A stretch of 7,858 nucleotides of DNA, taken from contig SKPR01000099.1 of assembly GCA_007119455.1 (NCBI GenBank), forward strand, positions 1 to 7,858, written 5' to 3'. Source of the DNA: Candidatus Brevefilum sp. (GTDB lineage: Bacteria; Chloroflexota; Anaerolineae; Anaerolineales; Anaerolineaceae). Each line of letters starts with the position of its first letter. Within the stretch, counting starts at the first letter, position 1. A program made the translations under genes and the position numbers. Positions 1-5,864 of the stretch are shown one piece after another. The notes beneath the pieces were generated by a model. That model did no database searches and had not been told where the DNA came from. It was given only the letters and a program-made list of their open reading frames with translations.

Positions 1-516
1 AATACCACACCTCAGATCTTTCAATCGCTACCTGGTTCATCTGAGGAGCTGGCGAAAGAGATTGAGGCCGACAGCACCAAGCTGCTTGAGAAACTTGAAA
101 ACGTCCTGGCAGGGGTAACAGAAGCAGAAGCATCCTATACACCAGGGCCGGAGCAGTGGTCGGCCAAAGAGACAATTGTAGAATTTATTCTGCATGAACG
201 AGGTTTGCAAAGCTGGATTAATAATCTGGTGGCTGACCATGATTTAATTTGTGAAGATATACAAGTGCATTGTTTGTTCAGGATCAGGGCTACCTTAACG
301 ACCTATCCGACTCTCAGTGATCTGCTGACTGAGCTCCGCCGAAGTTTCAAAGAAACGGTGGCGTGTGTGGCTTTTATCGAACAAGATTTTATCCGACGTA
401 AACCCAGTTACTGGCGTGTTGGTTATGAGTTGTTGGAGAAGTCCCTGGGCTATCAGGAGTATATCCGTCATATTGAGGAGACCATCCAGCTGGCAAAAAA
501 TGCCAAACCCGCATAA
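1..516 (+). CDS. DinB/YfiT-like four-helix-bundle protein, 5' end missing
   Basis: The frame is open from base 1 to TAA 514-516, giving 171 visible residues; the true start lies before the window. Around visible residues 50-67 the sequence reads P-x-Q-W-S-x-K-E-x-x-x-E-F-I-L-H-E-R. This matches the DinB_2/YfiT pattern (P-x-x-W-S-x-x-E-x-x-x-H), where a helix carries the first metal-ligand histidine, here probably H65. The rest is helical and ends with an amphipathic helix that has H157. In the family a His-xxx-His pair usually sits there; the residue four before H157 is Glu (E153), so the metal site may be incomplete. Family members include metal-dependent thiol-linked transferases (bacillithiol or mycothiol type) and many proteins of unknown role, so no substrate can be given. 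It is probably cytosolic: no membrane segment is visible. It is followed 15 bp later by a terminator, so it is not co-transcribed with uvrA. Confidence 0.72.
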   Translation, partial: NTTPQIFQSLPGSSEELAKEIEADSTKLLEKLENVLAGVTEAEASYTPGPEQWSAKETIVEFILHERGLQSWINNLVADHDLICEDIQVHCLFRIRATLTTYPTLSDLLTELRRSFKETVACVAFIEQDFIRRKPSYWRVGYELLEKSLGYQEYIRHIEETIQLAKNAKPA

Positions 517-530
517 GTCCAAAGCAAGAG

Positions 531-558
531 CCCTTTGCGAACAGGCAAGGGGTTTTTT
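531..558 (+). terminator. Rho-independent terminator of the DinB-like gene
   Basis: The stem is CCCTTTGC (531-538) pairing with GCAAGGGG (545-552): eight pairs including one G-T wobble, loop GAACAG. Six T follow at once (553-558). It lies 15 bp after the stop codon, the expected place for an intrinsic terminator. Confidence 0.85.
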
Positions 559-648
559 ATTATAAATATCAGGCAACTTGATCGCTCATTACCTTTCGGA
601 CACATGCAGAGTGCCTGGTAAATTATTGTTTTATCCAGAGGGAAAAAA

Positions 649-677
649 TTGACATTCTTCTAGAGAATCACAAAAAT
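649..677 (+). promoter_or_regulatory. Possible distal promoter upstream of uvrA with an inverted repeat in its spacer
   Basis: A perfect -35 hexamer TTGACA (649-654) is followed after 17 bp by AAAAAT (672-677), which matches TATAAT at four of six positions. The spacer holds ATTCT (654-658) and AGAAT (664-668), a perfect 5-bp inverted repeat around TCTAG, where a bound repressor would block RNA polymerase. Transcription would begin near 684 and give a leader of about 170 nt before ATG 855. The -10 is weak, so this is tentative. Confidence 0.4.
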
Positions 678-776
678 CAGTTGTGAGCGGCTCCACTTTT
701 ATTCTTTTTCAATTCAGGTGTTTTCAACTGTAGTTCAGTTTACAGAATCAGTTTTTTGTCCCAACCCAAATATGAA

Positions 777-799
777 TATATGTCATTATCTGACATATA
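777..799 (+). promoter_or_regulatory. Perfect 9-5-9 inverted repeat, candidate operator for uvrA
   Basis: TATATGTCA (777-785) and TGACATATA (791-799) are exact reverse complements separated by TTATC. The 23-bp dyad has the size of a site for a dimeric helix-turn-helix regulator and ends 7 bp before a consensus TATAAT (807-812), so it covers the -35 region. A near copy of its right part, ATTATCT(C)GACAT, recurs at 811-823, 26 bp downstream of 785-796. DNA-repair genes are often under LexA or another damage regulator, but this is not the Bacillus-type LexA box (GAAC-N4-GTTC), and I cannot assign a regulator. Confidence 0.5.
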
Positions 800-806
800 C
801 GAAGCT

Positions 807-812
807 TATAAT
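807..812 (+). promoter_or_regulatory. Consensus -10 box (TATAAT) for uvrA
   Basis: A perfect TATAAT at 807-812 would place the transcript start near 819, about 36 nt before ATG 855. No good -35 hexamer lies at 16-18 bp; that interval falls inside the 777-799 inverted repeat. This fits a promoter that depends on an activator or is controlled by a protein bound at the repeat. If used, the in-frame extension from TTG 756 cannot be translated from this transcript. Confidence 0.45.
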
Positions 813-839
813 TATCTCGACATCAATAACGAACACGAA

Positions 840-845
840 AAGGTG
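840..845 (+). promoter_or_regulatory. Ribosome-binding site that decides the uvrA start
   Basis: AAGGTG at 840-845 lies 9 nt before ATG 855 and complements the 16S rRNA tail. TTG 756 and ATG 780, the alternative in-frame starts, have T-rich or A/C-rich sequence without a purine ribosome-binding motif in front. Confidence 0.6.
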
Positions 846-854
846 AATCGCGCC

Positions 855-3761
855 ATGTTTCCAGAAGTCATTATGATTCGAGGGGCCAAAGAGCATAACC
901 TCAAAAAAGTTGATATCAACCTGCCCCGGCATAAACTGATTGTTCTGACCGGGGTGTCAGGCAGTGGAAAGTCATCCCTGGCTTTCGACACCCTCTATGC
1001 TGAAGGGCAACGGCGATACGTGGAGTCCCTTTCAACCTTTGCACGCCAGTTCATCGGTCAGATGGAAAAGCCTAAAGTGGATTATATTGGCGGCCTTAGC
1101 CCGGCCATAGCCATTGAGCAGAAACCCGTCAGCCGTAATCCCCGCTCAACGGTGGCAACAGTCACCGAGATTGCCGATTACCTCAGGGTTTTATTTGCCC
1201 GTATCGGAACCCCCCATTGTTACCAGTGCGGGCTGGCCCTCCACGCCCAATCCGCAGAGGAAATCGTCCGGCAGGTAGCTGCCCTGGATACCGGGACCCG
1301 ATTCCAGATCCTGGCACCTTTAGCCCGCCAGCGGAAGGGCACTTTCAAAGATGTGTTCGCCCAGGCCTTGGCGGATGGTTACAACCGGGTCAGGGTTGAT
1401 AACGAGGTTTTTGACCTGGCGGATAAGATCAAGCTGGATAAGAACAAAAAACACGCCATTGACCTGGTTATCGACCGGTTAGAAGCCCTTGACCACACGG
1501 ATGAACGTTACCAGGATTACCTGACCCGCCTGACCGATTCGATTGAAACTGCGCTCAAGGTGAGCGAGGGGCTGGTCGTGATCGAGAAGGAGGGCGAAAG
1601 AGATTGGCTTCTGTCAGAAAGCCTGGCTTGCCCCGACTGCGGCATCAGCTTCCCCGACCTGGAGCCGACCATGTTTAGCTTCAACTCACCCCTGGGAATG
1701 TGCCCCGAATGCAATGGTTTGGGTGAATTATTTGAGTTCGATTTTGATATGATCATTGACACCCAGAAATCAATCGGTGAAGGGGCGGTCAGGCCCTGGG
1801 GCGAAATCAATAAGAAGAAAAACTCTCACATTTTCAAAGCATCCCAACAGATTCTGGGGCATTTTGGTGCGGATCATAACACATCCTGGTTTTCAATTTC
1901 CGAAGAAGGGCGGCATGCCATCCTGCATGGTGGAGTGCCGATCAAAGATCAGTGGGTTAATGAACGCGGCTCGGGAGAATATGAATATATTACCGAGGGC
2001 ATGTTTAAATCCCTCAGGCGGCGTTACCGCCAGACCAGTTCAGAGGCTTCCCGCCGCTGGTATCAATCCTTTATGAGCCAGCAGCCCTGCCTGACGTGTC
2101 ATGGCAGGCGTCTCAGACCTGAAAGCCTGGCTGTGACCATCAATGGGATCAATATCGATGGCATCATGCACCTCAACATTCGGGAAGCCCATCATTGGGC
2201 CATGGCCATTGGCGAAGGGCTGAATGAAGAACAATGGGCTATCGCTGAAGAAGTTCTCAAAGAGATTCAGGGCCGCTTGCAGTTCCTTCTGAATGTGGGG
2301 TTGCATTACCTGACCCTCAGCCGACCAGCCCCAACTCTTTCAGGCGGTGAAGGACAGCGTATCCGCCTGGCAAGCCAGATCGGCTGCGGCCTCGTGGGAG
2401 TGCTATATGTATTGGATGAGCCGACCATCGGCCTGCACCAGCGCGATAACACCCGCTTGCTGGAGACCCTCCAGCGATTACGGGATATGGGCAATACGGT
2501 GGTTGTGGTTGAGCACGATGAGGAAACCATACGCACAGCGGACTTTATTGTTGATCTGGGACCGGGTGCTGGGATTAAGGGGGGCGAGATCGTGGCGGCC
2601 GGACCAATGGAAAGCATCCTGGATGCGCATCAATCCCTGACGGGGCGTTACCTTAAGAAAGAGCTGATTGTCCATTCTCCGCATAAGAAACGCAGGCCGA
2701 TCAACGGAAAATGGCTCACCCTGGTGGGCGCACGCCGCAACAACCTCAAGGATATCACTGTCAAATTCCCCCTGGGCCTGTTTACCTGTGTGACCGGGGT
2801 TTCCGGGAGCGGAAAATCTTCTCTGGTGGCGCAGACTCTGCAGCCCTTGCTCTCTCGAGAACTCCACCGGTCAAAGGATAAACCGGGTGAACATGACCAT
2901 CTGGAGGGGTTGGATTATGTCACCAAGGTGGTCAATATCACCCAGGAGCCTATTGGCCGCACCCCGCGCTCAAACCCGGCCACTTATGCGGGTGTATGGG
3001 GTGATATCCGCGATCTTTTTGCCCTGACACCGGAAGCCAAACTGCGTGGATATGGCAAAGGGCGTTTCAGCTTCAACGTCAAGGGCGGGCGCTGCGAAGC
3101 TTGTAAAGGGTATGGACGTAAGAAAGTTGAGATGCACTTTCTGCCTGATGTTTGGGTAACCTGCAATGTCTGCAAGGGCAGCCGCTTTAATAATGAAACC
3201 CTCCAGATCCGCTATAAGGGGAAGTCCATTGCCGATGTCCTTGAGATGGATGTGGATCAAGCCCTGGCTTTTTTCAGCAATGTACCAAAGATCAGCCGAA
3301 TCCTGCAGACCCTGGCGGACGTCGGCCTGGGATACATTAAGCTCGGTCAGAGCGCGCTGACCCTCTCTGGCGGTGAAGCCCAGCGGGTCAAGCTGGCCAA
3401 GGAACTGGCCCGGGTCAGCACCGGAGATACGGTTTATATCCTCGACGAACCAACCACAGGGCTGCATTTCGCTGACATTCAGAAATTGCTGGATGTGCTG
3501 CACCGGCTGACGGACGCAGGTAATACCGTCATCGTTATCGAGCATAACCTGGATGTGATTAAAACGGCTGACTGGCTGATTGACCTGGGCCCGGAGGGTG
3601 GAGATGATGGCGGATGGATTGTGGCTGAGGGCACACCGGAAGCCGTTTCGATGAATGGGACCAGCTTTACCGGTGCCTTTTTGCGTAAAATGCTCGACAT
3701 CCCCGCACCTGTTTCCGATCTCTCAGAGCGGATTGCGATGCTGGAAAGGTCCCTTGAGTAA
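855..3761 (+). CDS. uvrA: UvrABC excinuclease subunit A (UvrA)
   Basis: UvrA is the damage-recognition ATPase of nucleotide excision repair. As a dimer it scans DNA, loads UvrB and leaves. From ATG 855 the product is 968 aa, close to the usual ~940. The first ATPase half has a Walker A (GVSGSGKSS, residues 33-41), the Q-loop region IEQK..SRNPRST, a complete UvrB-binding insertion, a zinc module C259-x2-C262-x20-C283-x2-C286, an ABC signature LSGGEGQ (495-501) and Walker B ending D521-E522. The second half has Walker A GVSGSGKSS (648-656), a zinc hairpin C747-x2-C750-x19-C770-x2-C773 followed by the conserved KGKSIADVL segment, signature LSGGEAQ (837-843) and Walker B D864-E865. Start choice: the product opens MFPEVIMIRGAKEHNLK, matching the family's usual start, and AAGGTG lies 9 nt upstream. 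The N-terminal signature has Gly where Ala is usual, and GYGRKKVEM replaces the common GDGVIKVEM, so a second paralogue in this genome is possible. The presence of the UvrB-binding region argues against the truncated UvrA2 class. Confidence 0.96.
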   Translation: MFPEVIMIRGAKEHNLKKVDINLPRHKLIVLTGVSGSGKSSLAFDTLYAEGQRRYVESLSTFARQFIGQMEKPKVDYIGGLSPAIAIEQKPVSRNPRSTVATVTEIADYLRVLFARIGTPHCYQCGLALHAQSAEEIVRQVAALDTGTRFQILAPLARQRKGTFKDVFAQALADGYNRVRVDNEVFDLADKIKLDKNKKHAIDLVIDRLEALDHTDERYQDYLTRLTDSIETALKVSEGLVVIEKEGERDWLLSESLACPDCGISFPDLEPTMFSFNSPLGMCPECNGLGELFEFDFDMIIDTQKSIGEGAVRPWGEINKKKNSHIFKASQQILGHFGADHNTSWFSISEEGRHAILHGGVPIKDQWVNERGSGEYEYITEGMFKSLRRRYRQTSSEASRRWYQSFMSQQPCLTCHGRRLRPESLAVTINGINIDGIMHLNIREAHHWAMAIGEGLNEEQWAIAEEVLKEIQGRLQFLLNVGLHYLTLSRPAPTLSGGEGQRIRLASQIGCGLVGVLYVLDEPTIGLHQRDNTRLLETLQRLRDMGNTVVVVEHDEETIRTADFIVDLGPGAGIKGGEIVAAGPMESILDAHQSLTGRYLKKELIVHSPHKKRRPINGKWLTLVGARRNNLKDITVKFPLGLFTCVTGVSGSGKSSLVAQTLQPLLSRELHRSKDKPGEHDHLEGLDYVTKVVNITQEPIGRTPRSNPATYAGVWGDIRDLFALTPEAKLRGYGKGRFSFNVKGGRCEACKGYGRKKVEMHFLPDVWVTCNVCKGSRFNNETLQIRYKGKSIADVLEMDVDQALAFFSNVPKISRILQTLADVGLGYIKLGQSALTLSGGEAQRVKLAKELARVSTGDTVYILDEPTTGLHFADIQKLLDVLHRLTDAGNTVIVIEHNLDVIKTADWLIDLGPEGGDDGGWIVAEGTPEAVSMNGTSFTGAFLRKMLDIPAPVSDLSERIAMLERSLE

Positions 3762-3959
3762 ATGTTCAGATCACAGTTCCGATGTATTTTTGAGAGGAAA
3801 ACCGGCCTGCCGAATTGGGTCAATCATAATCACTGGATATCTAAGCTGATTATCAAAATTCAGCGAAACCTTAATAAAAAAATCAAAGCTTGTCAATGCT
3901 CATGATTCACCATCCACCATGGATCTCTCAATAAGCTCTTCCTGGACAAAGGCAATAAG
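3762..3959 (+). other. Intergenic gap without a recognised signal
   Basis: These 198 bp lie between uvrA and the GyrI-like gene. I find no hairpin followed by a T run and no convincing pair of promoter hexamers; TTGTCA at 3890-3895 has no -10 at a usable distance. A 14-codon frame starts at ATG 3919 and ends at TGA 3961-3963, overlapping the next start codon, but it lacks a ribosome-binding site. Whether the downstream gene has its own promoter or uses uvrA read-through cannot be decided here. Confidence 0.4.
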
Positions 3960-4433
3960 ATGAGTCCAAAAACCTTCGAACCTCGCATTATTTTCAAGCC
4001 CGCTTTCACCGTGGTTGGGTTGACTCTCAATGGTACACACTCAGCAGACGACCGGGATGCGCTGTGGGATATTCTGGCTGAACGCTACCGCGAGATTCAT
4101 CAGGTTGACCCGGATGCCGGCTACGGGGTCCATCTAAATAGTGGAAATCATCATACATACCTGGCCGGCCTGTCAGCGGGACCGGGTGGGGCTATTCCAC
4201 AGGGGATGACGGCCCAGCACTTTGGACCACATACCTATGCCGTCTTCACCCACAATGGTTTTTCTTCAGCTTTGGCGGGGACAGTTGACGGCATCTTCTC
4301 AATCTGGCTCCCAGATTCCGGATTTCACCAGGCGGCTGGATATTATTTTGAATACTATGATGACCGCTTCCAGCCCAATTCAATCGATTCATTGCTGTTC
4401 ATCTTTGTGCCGGTTGCGGAGAATAAACCTTAA
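3960..4433 (+). CDS. Stand-alone GyrI-like/AraC effector-binding domain protein
   Basis: This 157-aa protein consists of a single GyrI-like domain, the small-molecule-binding fold found at the C-terminus of AraC- and MerR-type activators (Rob, BmrR) and in stand-alone proteins such as SbmC/GyrI and Cass2. Signs are the opening FEPRIIFKPAFTVVGL (residues 6-21), the core YLAG (67-70), YAVFTHNG (93-100), IWLPDSGF (115-122) and the closing FEYYDDRF (130-137). E131 in that last motif corresponds to the pocket glutamate that binds cationic ligands in relatives. No DNA-binding helix-turn-helix is present, so it should bind or sequester a ligand, or act on a partner, in the cytosol rather than activate transcription itself. 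AAAGG (3948-3952) lies 7 nt before ATG 3960 and supports the start. The ligand is unknown. Its place downstream of uvrA does not by itself show a link to DNA damage, although E. coli SbmC is SOS-induced. Confidence 0.85.
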   Translation: MSPKTFEPRIIFKPAFTVVGLTLNGTHSADDRDALWDILAERYREIHQVDPDAGYGVHLNSGNHHTYLAGLSAGPGGAIPQGMTAQHFGPHTYAVFTHNGFSSALAGTVDGIFSIWLPDSGFHQAAGYYFEYYDDRFQPNSIDSLLFIFVPVAENKP

Positions 4434-4477
4434 AAAGTGATGCAAGTAAGAAATTTAATGTAAAAATCCTGATAATT

Positions 4478-4483
4478 TATAAT
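4478..4483 (+). promoter_or_regulatory. Candidate -10 box for the methyltransferase-like gene
   Basis: A perfect TATAAT sits at 4478-4483. The best -35 at 17 bp (TTAATG, 4455-4460) matches only three of six bases. The box lies inside a 6-bp inverted repeat ATTTAT (4475-4480) / ATAAAT (4486-4491). The region is very AT-rich, so chance matches are likely. A start near 4490 would favour translation from ATG 4565 over ATG 4502. Confidence 0.35.
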
Positions 4484-4564
4484 TGATAAATCTGGTTGGT
4501 GATGTCAAAACAGCCACCGTCCATTACAAGAATCCTGATCCGATCATCGAAGAGAGTTGGCAGC

Positions 4565-5257
4565 ATGGAAAGCAAGTTCCGACAGAGTATTAAACAGCAT
4601 ATCGTCAAATCCATCGTACTGATTTTAATGATTGGCGTTCTGATCTTTCTGAGTGCCGGCGATTGGGCATGGCTGGGTGGCTGGTTGTATTTTGGATTGG
4701 TCATCCTGAATTTCCTGATCGCTTCCATAATATTAATCCCCAGACGGCCGGATTTACTTGCCCGGCGGTCTCAGGCAGGGGTCGGAACACAATCCTGGGA
4801 TCGGTACCTGGCGCCAATTGTGGGTTGGGCTCCATTATATATCGTTCTGATCTCAGGGCTCGCCTACCGTTTTACAGGAGAGATGGATATTTCAATCTGG
4901 ATCAGAATACTTGCTGGCTTGATGGTGATCGTTAGCAACCTGCTCACGACCTGGACAATGTTGCACAATCCCTATTTTGAACCAACGGTCAGAATCCAGG
5001 AGGAAGAAGGGCATCAGGTGGCAAAAGGGGGTCCCTATGAGTGGGTCAGGCATCCGGGTTATCTCAGTTCCCTGTTGTTGAACCTCCCGACACCATTGAT
5101 TTTTGGGGTTTTGTGGGGCTATCTCGGTGTGGCTATTCTGGTGGTGGCGCTGGTCATCCGGACAGCCAAGGAAGACCGCTTCTTAATGGAAAACCTCGCT
5201 GGATATCAGGATTATGCGGAGGAGACGCCCTACCGGTTAATTCCGGGGGTGTGGTAG
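4565..5257 (+). CDS. Isoprenylcysteine carboxyl methyltransferase (ICMT)-family membrane protein
   Basis: From ATG 4565 the product is 230 aa with about five hydrophobic segments (roughly residues 13-31, 39-58, 83-100, 111-131 and 174-199). The C-terminal part carries the ICMT/PEMT-like SAM-binding pattern: KGGPYEWVRHPGYL (154-167, with RHPGY at 162-166), then EDRFLMENLAGYQDY (203-217) and a closing Y-R-L-I-P-G (223-228). In eukaryotic ICMT the equivalent region binds SAM and methylates prenylated cysteines. Bacteria lack those proteins, so the bacterial substrate, perhaps a lipid or small isoprenoid, is not known. The frame is also open from TTG 4496, GTG 4499 and ATG 4502. I chose 4565 because family members usually start just before the first membrane helix, a purine-rich GAAGAGAG stands 8 nt upstream, and the extra residues look like no known domain. 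ATG 4502 remains possible. The gene lies 131 bp after the GyrI-like gene on the same strand. Confidence 0.82.
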   Translation: MESKFRQSIKQHIVKSIVLILMIGVLIFLSAGDWAWLGGWLYFGLVILNFLIASIILIPRRPDLLARRSQAGVGTQSWDRYLAPIVGWAPLYIVLISGLAYRFTGEMDISIWIRILAGLMVIVSNLLTTWTMLHNPYFEPTVRIQEEEGHQVAKGGPYEWVRHPGYLSSLLLNLPTPLIFGVLWGYLGVAILVVALVIRTAKEDRFLMENLAGYQDYAEETPYRLIPGVW

Positions 5258-5267
5258 TGCGTACATG

Positions 5268-5331
5268 ACCCCTTCCTTAAGGCTTCTCCTCGAGGAGAAG
5301 CTGTCTGCGGAGCAGACTGATGAGGTGGGGT
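5268..5331. repeat. Structured palindromic element, probable dispersed REP/MITE-like repeat
   Basis: Three nested or adjacent inverted repeats fill this intergenic stretch. GCTTCTCCTC/GAGGAGAAGC at 5282-5301 is a perfect 20-bp palindrome. GTCTGC (5303-5308) and GCAGAC (5312-5317) form a tight hairpin with loop GGA. ACCCC (5268-5272) pairs with GGGGT (5327-5331), closing both into a cloverleaf-like fold. The arrangement resembles, from memory, short multi-hairpin repeats scattered between genes in several anaerobic bacteria. Only one copy is in this window, so its repetitive nature is inferred. It may also help end transcription of the upstream plus-strand gene, since TTTT follows the closing stem. 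Confidence 0.65.
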
Positions 5332-5341
5332 TTTGAAATTC

Positions 5342-5373
5342 TATAAATAAAGGGCTGGCTTTTTAGCCAGCCC
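5342..5373 (-). terminator. Rho-independent terminator of the peroxiredoxin/thioredoxin-like operon
   Basis: A perfect 9-bp stem, GGGCTGGCT (5352-5360) with AGCCAGCCC (5365-5373), encloses a 4-nt loop. Read on the minus strand it is followed by TTTATTTATA, a usable T-rich tail. It starts about 31 bp after the minus-strand stop at 5405. On the plus strand no T run follows, so it is mainly a minus-strand terminator between convergent genes. Confidence 0.88.
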
Positions 5374-5404
5374 CTTAGATGATAAAATCTTTCCTGGTTT
5401 TCCC

Positions 5405-5848
5405 TCAATTGAGCATTTCCTCCAGAGCCGGTTCAAGCATCGACAATCCGGTTTTACCAGCAGCGCGCCGTTTGAGCTTGTGTTCACGGTCAAAGAGGAA
5501 GTACGCCGGCCAGATCTCATTGTCGAAGGCTTTCTTGACCCGGTGCATATTGTCGATCCCGCAGGATTCGCTGATGCCGCAGTCATCAATGGCCGTCTGG
5601 ACCTTTTCCATATCCGTGTCACCTTTCATTCGGGGGCAATGAATGGAAACAATCTTGAGACCCTTGGGAATGTAGCGGTCACGCCATGACTGGAGTTTGG
5701 GCATGTTCTCATGGCAGATATGGCAGCTGATGGCCCAGATATAAACCAGGAGCGGTTGCCCGTCGGCATTCGCCAGGTCTGGCTCACCATGGATCCATTC
5801 TGTTACTCCGTCCAGGTCGGGTAGTGGTGTTTTTAAACGCATGGGCAT
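5405..5848 (-). CDS. Cytosolic thioredoxin-like (TlpA/DipZ-NHL type) disulfide oxidoreductase
   Basis: This is a 147-aa thioredoxin-fold protein. The active site is WAISCHICHENMP (residues 38-50), a C42-x-x-C45 motif in the position of the thioredoxin dithiol. The cis-proline loop is IWPAYFLFD (112-120, P114). The WPA form, the S-I-H-x-P segment (68-72) and the later DN are features of the DipZ C-terminal/NHL-repeat thioredoxin-like proteins rather than of classical Trx. Three further cysteines (C71, C90, C96) are unusual. There is no signal peptide or membrane segment, so it should work in the cytosol, unlike secreted TlpA. It lies 16 bp downstream of the peroxiredoxin gene; its Shine-Dalgarno AGGAAG (minus strand, 5866-5861) overlaps the peroxiredoxin stop codon, so translation is probably coupled. 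A likely role, by inference, is to reduce the peroxiredoxin or related disulfides. The start could also be ATG 5842, two codons inside. Confidence 0.85.
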   Translation of the reverse strand: MPMRLKTPLPDLDGVTEWIHGEPDLANADGQPLLVYIWAISCHICHENMPKLQSWRDRYIPKGLKIVSIHCPRMKGDTDMEKVQTAIDDCGISESCGIDNMHRVKKAFDNEIWPAYFLFDREHKLKRRAAGKTGLSMLEPALEEMLN

Positions 5849-5864
5849 CTGATGTTTTCTCTTC

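Larger units (their letters stand above)
517..854 (+). other. Intergenic leader between the DinB-like gene and uvrA
   Basis: This 338-bp stretch contains the upstream gene's terminator, two promoter-like elements (649-677 and 807-812), two inverted repeats (654-668 and 777-799) and the uvrA ribosome-binding site (840-845). A frame in register with uvrA is open from TTG 756 and from ATG 780, but no Shine-Dalgarno precedes either. The residues it would add do not resemble the start of any UvrA I know. I read the stretch as non-coding regulatory DNA. Confidence 0.6.

Noticed and set aside
295..576. 93-codon minus-strand frame opposite the DinB-like gene
   Set aside because: It starts beyond the terminator hairpin, lacks a ribosome-binding site and resembles no family; the plus-strand frame carries the DinB motifs.
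2970..3545. 191-codon open frame on the minus strand inside uvrA
   Set aside because: It is fully antisense to the conserved second ATPase half of UvrA, has no recognisable domain, and arises from codon bias of the sense gene.
3890..3895. TTGTCA as a promoter for the GyrI-like gene (plus) or TTGACA on the minus strand
   Set aside because: On the plus strand no -10 lies 16-18 bp downstream; on the minus strand the only TATTAA is at 14 bp and no gene follows.
3919..3963. 14-codon frame ending with a stop-start overlap at the GyrI-like gene
   Set aside because: There is no Shine-Dalgarno before ATG 3919, and a short frame touching a start codon is common by chance; not enough to call a leader peptide.
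4496..4564. Longer N-terminus of the ICMT-family protein from TTG 4496 or ATG 4502
   Set aside because: The added residues are polar, with no similarity to family N-termini, and a start there would lie almost at the presumed transcript start. ATG 4502 is kept as an alternative, not the first choice.
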